Below are positions 6,814 through 15,309 of a DNA stretch of 64,000 nucleotides, piece by piece. The DNA comes from JAFGOG01 sp034429215 (GTDB lineage Bacteria; Chloroflexota; Anaerolineae; JAAYZQ01): positions 4,699-68,698 of the forward strand of contig DAOUGI010000023.1 in assembly GCA_034429215.1 (NCBI GenBank), written 5' to 3'. Numbering within the stretch: the stretch's first letter is position 1; every line of letters starts with the position of its first letter. The notes beneath the pieces are model-generated. The model saw only the letters and a program-made list of their open reading frames with translations. It had not been told where the DNA came from and did not search any database. The position numbers were made by a program, and so were the translations under genes.

Positions 6814-8331
6814 ATGGCAGACAGTAAGCATCAGCTCGTCTTGTTGATAGCGATCCTGCTCCTGGCCATGGCGTTGCGCCTGGCGCCATGGGGTGATAAC
6901 CGCTTTCTGGAAGACGAGGCGCTGTACGCCGCCTGGGGCCTGCAGATCGCCGGCGGCGCCGATCCGATGCTCGACTATGAGCCAGTAGACAAGCCTCCCC
7001 TTCACCCCTACACCCTGGCCCTCAGCTTTCTGCTGTTCGGCTCCCCAGCGGCCCCGGATCTGGAGCGAAACGAGTCGGCTGCCCGCCTGCCCAGCCTTTT
7101 TGCCGGCGTCGCGTCAGTCGCGCTGGTCTATGCCGTGGGCCGGCAATTGTACAGAGATGGGAAGGTTGGCCTGCTGGCAGCGCTGCTGCTGGCGCTGTCG
7201 CCGTTCGACATCCTGTTCGCCTCGACCGCCTTCACCGATCCGCTGATGGTCGCCCTGGCGCTCGGCGCACTGCTGGCCGCGGCAAAGGGCCATCTTGGGC
7301 TCGCCGGGCTGCTGGCCGGCCTGTCGGCAGCGACCAAGCAGCAGGGGTTGCTGTTTCTCCCGTTGGTGGTGGCGATCGGACTAAAGTCTGTGAGACTCAA
7401 GTCTTGGATGCATGCCTGGCTGCGTTTCGCGCTGGCTTTCGCCGCCGTGGCCGGCGCAGCCTTTTGGTGGGACGCGGCGCGCATGCAGCGCCCCGGCTTT
7501 TGGACGCAAGGCATGGTCAGCTACGGCAGCCTGGCCCTGACCCGCCCGGACGTATGGCCCGAGCGCGCCCGCGACTGGCTTCGCCTAATCGCCGATTTCT
7601 GGGCGTCGCCGTGGTTCAATGGGTTGTTGGTGCTAGTATTCGTTTTCTGGGCTGTCGCCACCCCGAGGCAAAGAGAGATTCTTCGCTTCGCTCAGAATGA
7701 CAATCCAAAATCCAAAATCGAAAATCCAAAATCGTTCATCCTGGGGGTCTTTGTCATCGGATTCCTCGCCCTCCACTGGCTCATCACCTTCCAGGTATGG
7801 GATCGCTACCTGCTCGGCCTGGTGCCGATCGTCGCCCTGCTGGCTGCTCGGGCTATGGTCAGGCTGGGCCAGGCTATCCGATCCCAGTCGTGGCGGACGA
7901 TCTATGCCACCGGCCTAGGGCTGGTCATCCTAGTCTCGTTAGCCGGACCGGTGAGCCTGGCTGTCCACAGCGAGCTCCCCGTGGGCAGTGACCACGGCGC
8001 CTACGACGGCATCGACCGGCTGGCAGACTATGTGCGGGCCAACGTGCCGCCCGGTGCGGTGCTTTACCACCACTGGCTGGGCTACCACTACCGATTCTAC
8101 CTGTACGGCGCGCCGCTGCGCCTGCACTGGTATCCCGATCCGGCCGACCTGATCCAGGATGCAGTCGATTACCGCCGCGAGCCGCGCTATATCGCCTTCC
8201 CCAGCTTTCGCGACGGCGCGCCGATGCGGGCCGCCCTGGAAAACGCCGGCATCCGACTGCTGCCGGTCTATGAGACAACGCGGCGCGATGGCACCGTCTC
8301 TTTTCAGCTTTACCGGCTAGAGGGGCCGTGA
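6814..8331 (+). CDS. GT-C (GT39/ArnT-like) membrane glycosyltransferase
   Basis: A 505-residue multi-pass protein. After the first helix, RFLEDEALYAAWGLQ carries the acidic D/E motif and KPPLHPYTLAL the following loop seen in protein-mannosyltransferase/ArnT-type enzymes, which move a sugar from a polyprenyl-phosphate donor on the outer face. Hydrophobic helices continue to about residue 380, then a soluble C-terminal domain. Around residues 285-307 the sequence reads RQREILRFAQNDNPKSKIENPKS, which is a translated dispersed repeat (7665-7734) inserted without breaking the frame. It follows the GT2 gene by 79 nt and is likely functionally paired with it. Confidence 0.87.
   Translation: MADSKHQLVLLIAILLLAMALRLAPWGDNRFLEDEALYAAWGLQIAGGADPMLDYEPVDKPPLHPYTLALSFLLFGSPAAPDLERNESAARLPSLFAGVASVALVYAVGRQLYRDGKVGLLAALLLALSPFDILFASTAFTDPLMVALALGALLAAAKGHLGLAGLLAGLSAATKQQGLLFLPLVVAIGLKSVRLKSWMHAWLRFALAFAAVAGAAFWWDAARMQRPGFWTQGMVSYGSLALTRPDVWPERARDWLRLIADFWASPWFNGLLVLVFVFWAVATPRQREILRFAQNDNPKSKIENPKSFILGVFVIGFLALHWLITFQVWDRYLLGLVPIVALLAARAMVRLGQAIRSQSWRTIYATGLGLVILVSLAGPVSLAVHSELPVGSDHGAYDGIDRLADYVRANVPPGAVLYHHWLGYHYRFYLYGAPLRLHWYPDPADLIQDAVDYRREPRYIAFPSFRDGAPMRAALENAGIRLLPVYETTRRDGTVSFQLYRLEGP
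7665..7734. repeat. In-frame dispersed repeat inside GT-C gene
   Basis: A TTCTTCGCTTCGCTCAGAATG-type element joined to CCAAAATCCAAAATCG and a second ATCCAAAATC copy. The reading frame is kept and the insert lies in a loop between membrane helices. Confidence 0.7.
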
Positions 8332-8346
8332 TCCGTTGATCTGCCT

Positions 8347-10755
8347 ATGATCGAAGCGTTGAAACGACTGATCAGTCCTGAATATCTGGTTGTCGCCGAC
8401 CCAGGGCCGATGGGTGGACTGTGGGTGCTGTACGCAGCTCTCGGGGTGCTCTTTGCTGCGGGTCTGGCCGCTGCCCTGTGGGTGCTCCTCCGCAGGCCTG
8501 GCTCTAGCACTAGTTCCATTCGGGCATGGGCATGGTTTGAACTGTGGGTCTGCCTGGCCGGGTTGGGGACGGTGATCGGACGCTTTCTGAACTGGGCCGG
8601 TTGGTCGGCGCGCATTTGGCCCTACTCGCTGGCATTGCTGGCCGTGGCCGGCGTTTTGGCCTATCGCCTCCGGCGGCTGCCGCTGCGGTCATGGGTGGCC
8701 GAACAGCTCTATGCCTTGACCCTCACCCCTCTCCCCTCTGGGGAAAGGAAGAAAACCGTATTGTGGGGGATGATCCTTCACCTGGTTGGCGTGGACCTCG
8801 TGCTCGCAACCCGCTACGGCTGGCCTGTATGGACGGCGCCGTTGGTTCTGCTGGCCCTCCTGGCCCCACAATGGCCACTGCTGGCCCGCCGCCGGCTGCC
8901 ACGGCTGGCAGCCCTCACCCCGCTGTTGGCCGCCTACGCCGTGACGCTGCTGTGGCTGGCCTATCAGTGGTTGGGCATCACCGTCATCGGCTGGCAGGGG
9001 CAGGCTTTCCCCAATCCGATGGTCTCGCTGTTCTACGTGGATGGGATCGTCTTGGCGGCTGTGACTTACAGCGTGTTATGTCAATTCCGCGTCACACTAA
9101 CCGAGATGGGCCGGCCGGAGGGCTTGTGGCGCTGGGCCATCGCCGGCCTGCTGGCCGTGACCCTGATCTGGGCCGGTGCCGTCTATTTCGGCAAGCGGAC
9201 CCACGGCGCGACCGCCACCGACCCGTACGCCTACGCCCAGATGGGCGTCGACCTGGCCGAGCGCGGCACCTTCCTGCACCGCTTCTCACTGTTTGAGCAA
9301 GTGATCCCGCTCAAGATCGCCTGGGCGCCGCTCCAGCCGCTCGGCTACCACATCCCGCGCAACGACCTGGGCGACTGCCCCAGTGTGTGGGCCACCGGCG
9401 CGTCGGTGCTGCTGGCTGCCGGGTACAAGCTGTTCGGCGAGGTCGGCCTGTACGTCACCACCCCGATCGTCGCCCTGCTGTCGCTGGCAGCGGCCTGGGC
9501 GCTGGCTCAGGAAGCGCTGCGCGGCCAGTCCCGAGCAGTCCGGCACCTGACCGCCGCGCTGACGGTGGTCCTGTTGGCCACTTCGCCGGAGCAGGTCGAC
9601 CGGCTGCTGGTGCCGATGGCCGACGCCCCGGCCCAGCTTTTCACCACCCTGACCCTCTTCTTTGCCCTCCGGGGCATGCACCAGATGGAGGAGAGCGATC
9701 GGCGCCCACCCATCAGCGGGTGGCTGTCCCTGATCGCAGCCGGGATCTGCTTTGCCTGGGCCTACTGGGCGCGGCACACCCAGTTAGTCTTGGCCCTGCC
9801 GGTGATCGTGGCGATCCTCTTGGGTGCAGCCCGAACCAGGCGATACCGGATTTTGGATCTTGGATTTTGGAAATGCCTGGCCCTCTTTGGCGTGGTGGCG
9901 TTAGTGGCGGCAGCGCCCGACATCGTCTATCGCTGGCGAGTGTTTGGAGGGGTGCTGAATACCGAGACGACCGAGCTGCCGCTGATGGGGCTGCGGCACA
10001 TCGGGCCGGTCGCATGGCAGATGCTGCGCGATGCGCTGGTGGCCGGCGAATGGGGCTACCTGTTCCCCCTGGCGCTGTACGGCGGCTACCGGCTGGCCCG
10101 CGACCGGGGCCGCGAGGCGCTGGTCCTGGGGCTGGCCTTCGCCGCCGTGCTGGTAGTCCACCTGACCTATCGCTCCCTGCGCCTGCGCGACCTGCTGTCG
10201 CTATTCCCACTGCTCGACCTGGCGGTGGCCTACGGGACAGTGATCCTGGTACGCCGGGCGCGGGCATTGGTCGGCGATCCGGTGGCCCGCCTGGGGCCGG
10301 CGCTACTGTCGGTGGCCATCATCGCCGGGGTGATCCTCAGCCTAGCCATGGCCCGCTGGGCGATGATCGACAACCTGTGGAAGCCGGGCTGGGCCTCGTT
10401 CGGCTACATGCGTGCCGAGCACCGCGCCGCCTTTGAGCAATTGGAGACGTTGACTCCGGCCAACGCCGTAATCGGCGCTTCCTTGAACTCGGGAGCGGTG
10501 ATGATGTACACCGGCCGCGACGCCATCCGCCCTTACGATAGCTGGACTGAAGAAGAATGGGACACCTTTCTCGGCGCGATGCAGGCCGGTGGCCGGCCGG
10601 TCTATCTCTTGGACGACGGAGGGTTGATGGCCGATTTCATTGCCCGTGAGGGGGCTCGCCGGCGACTGACGCCCATCACGCTGCTCCAGGTGCCGCTTTT
10701 CTACACCCAGGACCGCGAGACCGGCTGGCTCTATCGACTGGAGTGGGACCAATGA
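8347..10755 (+). CDS. Large membrane protein, probable GT-C glycosyltransferase
   Basis: An 802-residue protein with many hydrophobic helices up to about residue 680 and a soluble tail. The loop GATATDPYAYAQMGVDLAERGTF (about 285-305) is the position of the catalytic acidic motif in GT39/GT87-like proteins, so a polyprenyl-phosphate-sugar-dependent transferase is likely; no exact family is claimed. Two repeat-derived stretches are translated within it: TLTPLPSGERKK (about 125-136, from 8719-8750) and RILDLGFWK (about 501-509, from 9848-9873). Its stop overlaps the start of the next gene by 4 nt. Confidence 0.75.
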   Translation: MIEALKRLISPEYLVVADPGPMGGLWVLYAALGVLFAAGLAAALWVLLRRPGSSTSSIRAWAWFELWVCLAGLGTVIGRFLNWAGWSARIWPYSLALLAVAGVLAYRLRRLPLRSWVAEQLYALTLTPLPSGERKKTVLWGMILHLVGVDLVLATRYGWPVWTAPLVLLALLAPQWPLLARRRLPRLAALTPLLAAYAVTLLWLAYQWLGITVIGWQGQAFPNPMVSLFYVDGIVLAAVTYSVLCQFRVTLTEMGRPEGLWRWAIAGLLAVTLIWAGAVYFGKRTHGATATDPYAYAQMGVDLAERGTFLHRFSLFEQVIPLKIAWAPLQPLGYHIPRNDLGDCPSVWATGASVLLAAGYKLFGEVGLYVTTPIVALLSLAAAWALAQEALRGQSRAVRHLTAALTVVLLATSPEQVDRLLVPMADAPAQLFTTLTLFFALRGMHQMEESDRRPPISGWLSLIAAGICFAWAYWARHTQLVLALPVIVAILLGAARTRRYRILDLGFWKCLALFGVVALVAAAPDIVYRWRVFGGVLNTETTELPLMGLRHIGPVAWQMLRDALVAGEWGYLFPLALYGGYRLARDRGREALVLGLAFAAVLVVHLTYRSLRLRDLLSLFPLLDLAVAYGTVILVRRARALVGDPVARLGPALLSVAIIAGVILSLAMARWAMIDNLWKPGWASFGYMRAEHRAAFEQLETLTPANAVIGASLNSGAVMMYTGRDAIRPYDSWTEEEWDTFLGAMQAGGRPVYLLDDGGLMADFIAREGARRRLTPITLLQVPLFYTQDRETGWLYRLEWDQ
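8719..8750. repeat. CCTCACCCCTCTCCCC-type dispersed repeat, in frame
   Basis: ACCCTCACCCCTCTCCCCTC followed by TGGGGAAAGG encodes TLTPLPSGERK in a cytoplasmic or periplasmic loop. The same kind of sequence is a common intergenic repeat in many bacteria (recalled knowledge). Confidence 0.55.
9848..9873. repeat. GGATTTTGGATCTTGG repeat, in frame
   Basis: A reverse-orientation copy of the AAAATCC family encoding RILDLGFWK between two membrane helices of the second GT-C-like protein. Confidence 0.6.
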
Positions 10756-13430
10756 CCGAGACAGCCAAGCGGCGGTGGCAAGACTGGGCGGCTTTGGCCG
10801 CCCTGGCGGCGCTGACCCTCGCCTTTTTCTACAAGATCGCTCTCACCAACCGGGTGCTGGTCGGGCTCGACGTCTATTCCTACTTTTACCCCTACCGCGA
10901 CTATGTCAGCGAGGCGCTGCGGGCCGGGCGGCTGCCGCTGTGGAACCCCTACCTGTTCATGGGATCGCCGTTGCTGGCCAACTCGCAGGCGGCCGTGCTC
11001 TATCCCCTCAACTGGCCGCTGTTGTGGCTTTCGCCGCCCAAGCAGGTCGCGTGGAGCATCGTCCTCCATGTCTGGCTGGCCGGGGCCGGATTCTACCTCT
11101 TTGCCCGGCAGGCGGTGCGGCTCGGCCGGTGGGCATCGCTGGCAGCGGCAATGATCTTTGCCCTGGGCGGTTTCCTGGGTGCCCAGGTAGAGCATGTCAA
11201 CCAGCTCAACGCCTCGGCTTGGCTGCCGTGGTTGCTGTTGTGCATCGAGAGGGCTGCCGATCCTGATCACCGTGGGCTGCGCTCCCGGCTGGCGATCCTC
11301 GCCGGTGGCCTGGTGGTAGCGTTGATGCTCCTGGCCGGGCACACCCAGGCCGCCTACATCGGCCTTTTCGGTGCCGCCGTCTATGCGCTGCTGCGCGGGC
11401 TGGGGAGACCTTTCCGCTGGAATCGGCTGCGGCGGCTGGGCACGCTGGTTCTGATGGGCCTGGTGGGAGCAGCGCTGGCCGCTGCCCAACTGCTGCCGGT
11501 CCTGGAGCTGTCGCGGCTGTCGGTGCGCAGCGGTGGCCTGCCCTACCGTGAGGCAGTGTCCTTCTCGCTCAGCCCGGGGATGATCTTCAAGGCCTTTCTG
11601 CCCCCGCTGGCTTGGGAGCCACCCTTCAGCGAATATGTGGCCTACATCGGACTGATCGGCCTGGCCTTGGCCGCCATCGGGGTGTGGGCCGCACTGCGCC
11701 GATCTCCAGATGAAGGAGCGCCAGAGCACGGCATCTCATCCCACCGGGTGGTTGCCCTGATCCTGGCCGCACTCGGCGTTTTCCTGGCCCTTGGCCTGTA
11801 CAACCCCGCCTACTATCTCCTCTACAAGCTCGTCCCAGGCATAAGCCTGTTCCGCGTCCCGGCCCGCTGGCTGTTCCTGTACACCTTTGGCGCGGCGATC
11901 CTGGCCGGTGTTGGACTGGACGTCTTGGGGAGATTCAAGAGGTGGAAAGGGCTTGTCGTCCTGCTGCTGGTCGTCGAGCTGTTCATTGCCGGCCGGCGAT
12001 TGGCCTACAACAACCCAACCGCGCCGGCCGCCTACGATTCGATGCGGACCGCACCGGCTCACCTCCTGGCCCAGCAGGAGAATGGATCGCACCTGTTCCG
12101 CTTCCTGAGCATGTCCGATATCGGCTACGATCCGGGCGACATGGGCGACCTTCAGGCCATGTTCGGCCCGCAGTTGCCCGAAAAAGCGATCTATGACCTG
12201 ATCGTGACCGCCAAGATGAAGGAGGTACTGGCCTATAACCTGCCGCTGCGCTACCGGCTGTTCAGCGTGGACGGTTACGACGGGGGCCTGCTGCCGACGG
12301 CCCGCTACGTCACCCTGGAACGGCTTTTCCTCGCCGAAGATCAGATTTGGCCCGACGGGCGTCTCCGCCAACAGCTTCGCCAGGTTCCACCGGCGCGGCT
12401 GTTGGGGCTGCTCAACGTCGAATATGTCATCACTGACAAGACACAGGATGTCTGGATCGACGGCGCATACTATGACCTGGAGCACACTGCATCCTTGGGC
12501 CAGGTCACGCTGACCGACCTGCCCGATCTACAGGCCACCAGATTGGGGGTCGTTTCTTACCTGACCGGCACGGCGGAGATGATCGATGGGACACCGGTAG
12601 CCCGCGTAACCGTTACAGCCACTGATGGAACCGTGGTAACCGCCACACTGCGCGCTGGGACAGACACGGCTGAAGGGCAGTACGATAGCCAACCGGTCGC
12701 GCACCTCCAGGCGCGAGTGGCTCATCGATGGAAGGATAACGCGCAGGGCTGTGATTATGTCACCTCCATCGATCTGGGCCGGGCGGTGCAGCCGGAGGCC
12801 ATCCAGGTCGAATCATTGCTATCGCCCGGTGAAACCATGTCGGTAGCACTGCGTGGGCTGACGCTGATCGACGAGCGGACCGGCGCCAGCCGTAATCTGG
12901 CGGTCGATCCGGCCTACCGGTTGGTGCATTCCGGCGACGTCAAGATCTATCAAAACCTGGCCGTCCTCCCCCGCGCCTTTGTCGTCCATCGCGCCACGAT
13001 TGCCGACGACGCACAAGCCCTGGCTGCCCTGCGCGATCCGGCCTTTGATCCGGCCGCCGAAGTGATCCTCGCTCAAGGGAACGAGATAGCCGTGGACGGT
13101 GGACGCTCGGCAGCCGAGATTGCCACCTACGAGCCGGAGAGGATCGAGGTCAAAGCCAGCCTTGATGCGCCCGGCTACCTGGTTCTGACCGACGCCTACT
13201 ACCCCGGCTGGAAAGTTGAGGTTGACCGGCAGCCGGCTTCTCTCCTGCGCGCCGACCTCTACTTCCGCGCCGTGGCTCTGGACGCCGGGGAGCACCAAGT
13301 GGTATTCCGCTTCCAGCCGGCCAGCGCCCGCCTCGGCTTGATCGCCAGCCTGATCGCCTGGCTGGGGTTGGGCTTGGCGGTAGCAGTCATGGCACTCCAC
13401 ATTGGACGCAAAGGTCAAGTTGGTGTATAA
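10752..13430 (+). CDS. YfhO-family membrane protein
   Basis: An 892-residue protein of the YfhO family, GT-C-fold proteins implicated in glycosylating lipoteichoic acid or other surface polymers. The region just after the first helix, DVYSYFYPYRDYVSEALR with RLPLWNPYLFMGSPLLANSQ, is the family hallmark. Around ten or more helices follow to about residue 420, then a large extracytoplasmic beta-rich domain (about 430-860) ending in PGYLVLTDAYYPGWKVEVD, and a final membrane helix. The ATG at 10752 overlaps the preceding stop (ATGA), which indicates translational coupling; the upstream GTG at 10743 is less likely. Confidence 0.9.
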   Translation: MTETAKRRWQDWAALAALAALTLAFFYKIALTNRVLVGLDVYSYFYPYRDYVSEALRAGRLPLWNPYLFMGSPLLANSQAAVLYPLNWPLLWLSPPKQVAWSIVLHVWLAGAGFYLFARQAVRLGRWASLAAAMIFALGGFLGAQVEHVNQLNASAWLPWLLLCIERAADPDHRGLRSRLAILAGGLVVALMLLAGHTQAAYIGLFGAAVYALLRGLGRPFRWNRLRRLGTLVLMGLVGAALAAAQLLPVLELSRLSVRSGGLPYREAVSFSLSPGMIFKAFLPPLAWEPPFSEYVAYIGLIGLALAAIGVWAALRRSPDEGAPEHGISSHRVVALILAALGVFLALGLYNPAYYLLYKLVPGISLFRVPARWLFLYTFGAAILAGVGLDVLGRFKRWKGLVVLLLVVELFIAGRRLAYNNPTAPAAYDSMRTAPAHLLAQQENGSHLFRFLSMSDIGYDPGDMGDLQAMFGPQLPEKAIYDLIVTAKMKEVLAYNLPLRYRLFSVDGYDGGLLPTARYVTLERLFLAEDQIWPDGRLRQQLRQVPPARLLGLLNVEYVITDKTQDVWIDGAYYDLEHTASLGQVTLTDLPDLQATRLGVVSYLTGTAEMIDGTPVARVTVTATDGTVVTATLRAGTDTAEGQYDSQPVAHLQARVAHRWKDNAQGCDYVTSIDLGRAVQPEAIQVESLLSPGETMSVALRGLTLIDERTGASRNLAVDPAYRLVHSGDVKIYQNLAVLPRAFVVHRATIADDAQALAALRDPAFDPAAEVILAQGNEIAVDGGRSAAEIATYEPERIEVKASLDAPGYLVLTDAYYPGWKVEVDRQPASLLRADLYFRAVALDAGEHQVVFRFQPASARLGLIASLIAWLGLGLAVAVMALHIGRKGQVGV

Positions 13431-13431
13431 T
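13402..13431 (+). promoter_or_regulatory. Promoter for AmaP-like gene
   Basis: TTGGAC (13402-13407), 18 bp, TATAAT (13426-13431), lying over the end of the yfhO-like gene; ribosome site GGGAGG (13452-13457) and ATG at 13465 follow. Confidence 0.65.
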
Positions 13432-13464
13432 TAGCCCATCGCGAGGAAACTGGGAGGTTATAAC

Positions 13465-14022
13465 ATGAATGTCTTCAATCGGATAGTAGTGATCCTTCTG
13501 ATTTTTGTCGTGCTCATTCTGACCGTTGTGATCATGATCGCCCCCGAGCCCTCCTTCAACACACTGAGGGCCATCTTTGAGTGGGCTCAGCAGGACACGA
13601 AAAGCTATATCGACGGCCCAGACCATTATTACTTTCTGGCAGCGCGGGTGATCATCGGTGGAGCGATCGTCTTTTTCGGACTGCTCATCCTTTGGCTAGA
13701 GCTGCGCCGGACGCGCAAAAAGGTCATCCGCGTACAAAAGATGGCCGGTGGCGAGACCAACATCGCCATCGAATCGATCGTCCAGCGAATAGCCTACAAC
13801 ATTGACCAACTGCCGGAGGTCATCAAGGTAATGCCGCGCGTATCCGGTCGATCTCGTGGCGTGGACGTTGACCTGCGCCTGGAAACCTCTCCCGAAATCG
13901 ACGTGCCGATGAAGACGGAAGAGGTGCTTCAGGTCACCAAGGATGTGGTCGAGGGCCGGATGGGGCTAAAGCTGGGCAAGGTGACGATCAACATCAAGCA
14001 CGCGCCCTATCCTAACGAATAA
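13465..14022 (+). CDS. AmaP/Asp23-like alkaline shock membrane-anchor protein
   Basis: A 185-residue protein with two N-terminal membrane helices (about 8-28 and 57-78), a basic stretch LRRTRKKVIRVQK, and a C-terminal Asp23-like domain (about 92-180) with paired beta-alpha units. This is the layout of AmaP, which in Gram-positives anchors Asp23 and relates to envelope stress. No separate asp23 gene is adjacent. It has its own promoter, and its stop codon runs into an A-tract that serves the converging terminator. Confidence 0.8.
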   Translation: MNVFNRIVVILLIFVVLILTVVIMIAPEPSFNTLRAIFEWAQQDTKSYIDGPDHYYFLAARVIIGGAIVFFGLLILWLELRRTRKKVIRVQKMAGGETNIAIESIVQRIAYNIDQLPEVIKVMPRVSGRSRGVDVDLRLETSPEIDVPMKTEEVLQVTKDVVEGRMGLKLGKVTINIKHAPYPNE

Positions 14023-14086
14023 AAAAACTCCCGCAGGTTTGCCCCATCCCGCTTCGCCACGGGGTGCCGCGCAAATCCTGCGGGAG
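14021..14086 (-). terminator. Terminator for lipoprotein gene
   Basis: Read on the minus strand, arms 14086-14071 and 14042-14028 (CTCCCGCAGG with its complement, one mismatch) form a long-loop hairpin followed by seven T residues (14027-14021). It lies between convergent genes. Confidence 0.65.
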
Positions 14087-14096
14087 GATCAGAGCT

Positions 14097-14660
14097 CTAC
14101 TTTGTGATCCCTCGGACAATGACCTCGCCCTCCAGGATCTCCAGGCCGGTTACCTCGATGCCGATCTGTGACTCTTCCACGGTCTCGTTGATGCTTTGCG
14201 AGATGGTTTCGAGCGCAGCCGTAGGCAACGGGAGGGAGCCCGTCGATGCCTTTTCTATCTCGACCACGACCTTGCCATCCTGGACGCGGGCAGTAGCGAT
14301 GATAAAGAACTCTGTGTCGATGGGCAAAAAGCCCACCAGCTTGCCGGTGCCATAGATCTGGCCTCTGGTAAACCAGATGATGGGGTCGATCACGATTGAT
14401 CCACCATATTCGACCAGCTTGGTAGCGACTAACGAAGTGACCTCTTCGTCGCCCATGCGCAGGATGAACTGCTGGCCCGGCTGGCCGCTCAGGTTCTGTT
14501 GGATGCGCGATTCCAGTTGGCCGGCCGATTCCGTAGACACGGCAATGGCATGAGGTGGCGTCGGGACAGTGCCCGAAAGCAAGCCACACGGGCTGCAAGC
14601 CAAACCCAACAGCACCACTATGGGCATGATAAAGCGAAATAGCGTCGAGCGCTCTCGCAT
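14097..14660 (-). CDS. Predicted lipoprotein of unknown function
   Basis: A 187-residue protein with a short positive N-terminus, a hydrophobic stretch IMPIVVLLGLAC and a lipobox whose Cys is residue 22, so it is probably acylated and surface-anchored. The mature part is a single mixed alpha-beta domain (QPGQQFILRMGDEEVTSLV, later TVEESQIGIEVTGLEI) that I do not recognise with certainty. The ATG at 14660 is chosen because AGGAGG lies nine bases upstream. It has its own TTGCCC/TATAAT promoter, divergent from scpB. Confidence 0.8.
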   Translation of the reverse strand: MRERSTLFRFIMPIVVLLGLACSPCGLLSGTVPTPPHAIAVSTESAGQLESRIQQNLSGQPGQQFILRMGDEEVTSLVATKLVEYGGSIVIDPIIWFTRGQIYGTGKLVGFLPIDTEFFIIATARVQDGKVVVEIEKASTGSLPLPTAALETISQSINETVEESQIGIEVTGLEILEGEVIVRGITK

Positions 14661-14712
14661 TGTAAACAGTCCTCCTGGACAACGATATCTGAGCCTTGAC
14701 GGCGTGGACGGC

Positions 14713-14741
14713 ATTATAGCACAAGATAGAATGAAGGGCAA
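14713..14741 (-). promoter_or_regulatory. Promoter for lipoprotein gene
   Basis: Minus strand TTGCCC (14736-14741), 17 bp, TATAAT (14713-14718). Confidence 0.65.
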
Positions 14742-14750
14742 TTGCAGACG

Positions 14751-15302
14751 ATGGACAATGAATTGACAAGCCAGGACGGCAGTGGGCCATCATTGCCGGT
14801 TGACGCCATCATCGAAAATCTCCTCTTTGTCGCTCAGGAACCGGTCAGTGTCGAACGGTTGGCCACTGTTTTGGAAATCGGCCCCGAGGAAGTAGAAGCT
14901 GTTCTCAACACCTTGAGCCAGGAATATGATCGACGAGGACTAAGGCTGCAGCGCCATGGACGGCAGGTACAGATGGTCACCGCGCCGGAAGCTGCCGACT
15001 ATGTGCGGCGTTTCCTCGGTCTGGAGCTCACCGGCAAACTATCGCCGGCCGCGTTGGAAACCCTGGCGGTCGTCGCCTACCGCCAGCCGGTAACCCGCGC
15101 CGACATCGAAGCAGTGCGTGGCGTCAATTCCGACAGCGTCCTGCGCACTCTGATCAACCGGGGTATGATCGAGGAGCAGGGCCGGCTGGACAAGGCCGGC
15201 CGGCCAATCGTCTATGGCACCACCTTCGAGTTCCTGCAGCACTTTGGACTGACCGCACTCGAACAGCTTCCTCCCCTGGGCGAGGGGCAGCCGCTCGGCT
15301 AG
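14751..15302 (+). CDS. scpB: Segregation and condensation protein B
   Basis: Kleisin-partner of the SMC-ScpAB condensin complex used in chromosome organisation. The two winged-helix domains are visible: VDAIIENLLFVAQEPVSVERLA opens the first (about 18-90) and KLSPAALETLAVVAYRQPVTRADIE the second (about 95-165), the latter being the best-known ScpB segment, ending in RPIVYGTTFEFLQHFGL. Length 183 is usual. ATG at 14751 is preferred over a TTG three codons earlier; no clear ribosome site is seen. scpA is not adjacent. queG follows after 7 nt. Confidence 0.95.
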   Translation: MDNELTSQDGSGPSLPVDAIIENLLFVAQEPVSVERLATVLEIGPEEVEAVLNTLSQEYDRRGLRLQRHGRQVQMVTAPEAADYVRRFLGLELTGKLSPAALETLAVVAYRQPVTRADIEAVRGVNSDSVLRTLINRGMIEEQGRLDKAGRPIVYGTTFEFLQHFGLTALEQLPPLGEGQPLG

Positions 15303-15309
15303 AACTGAC

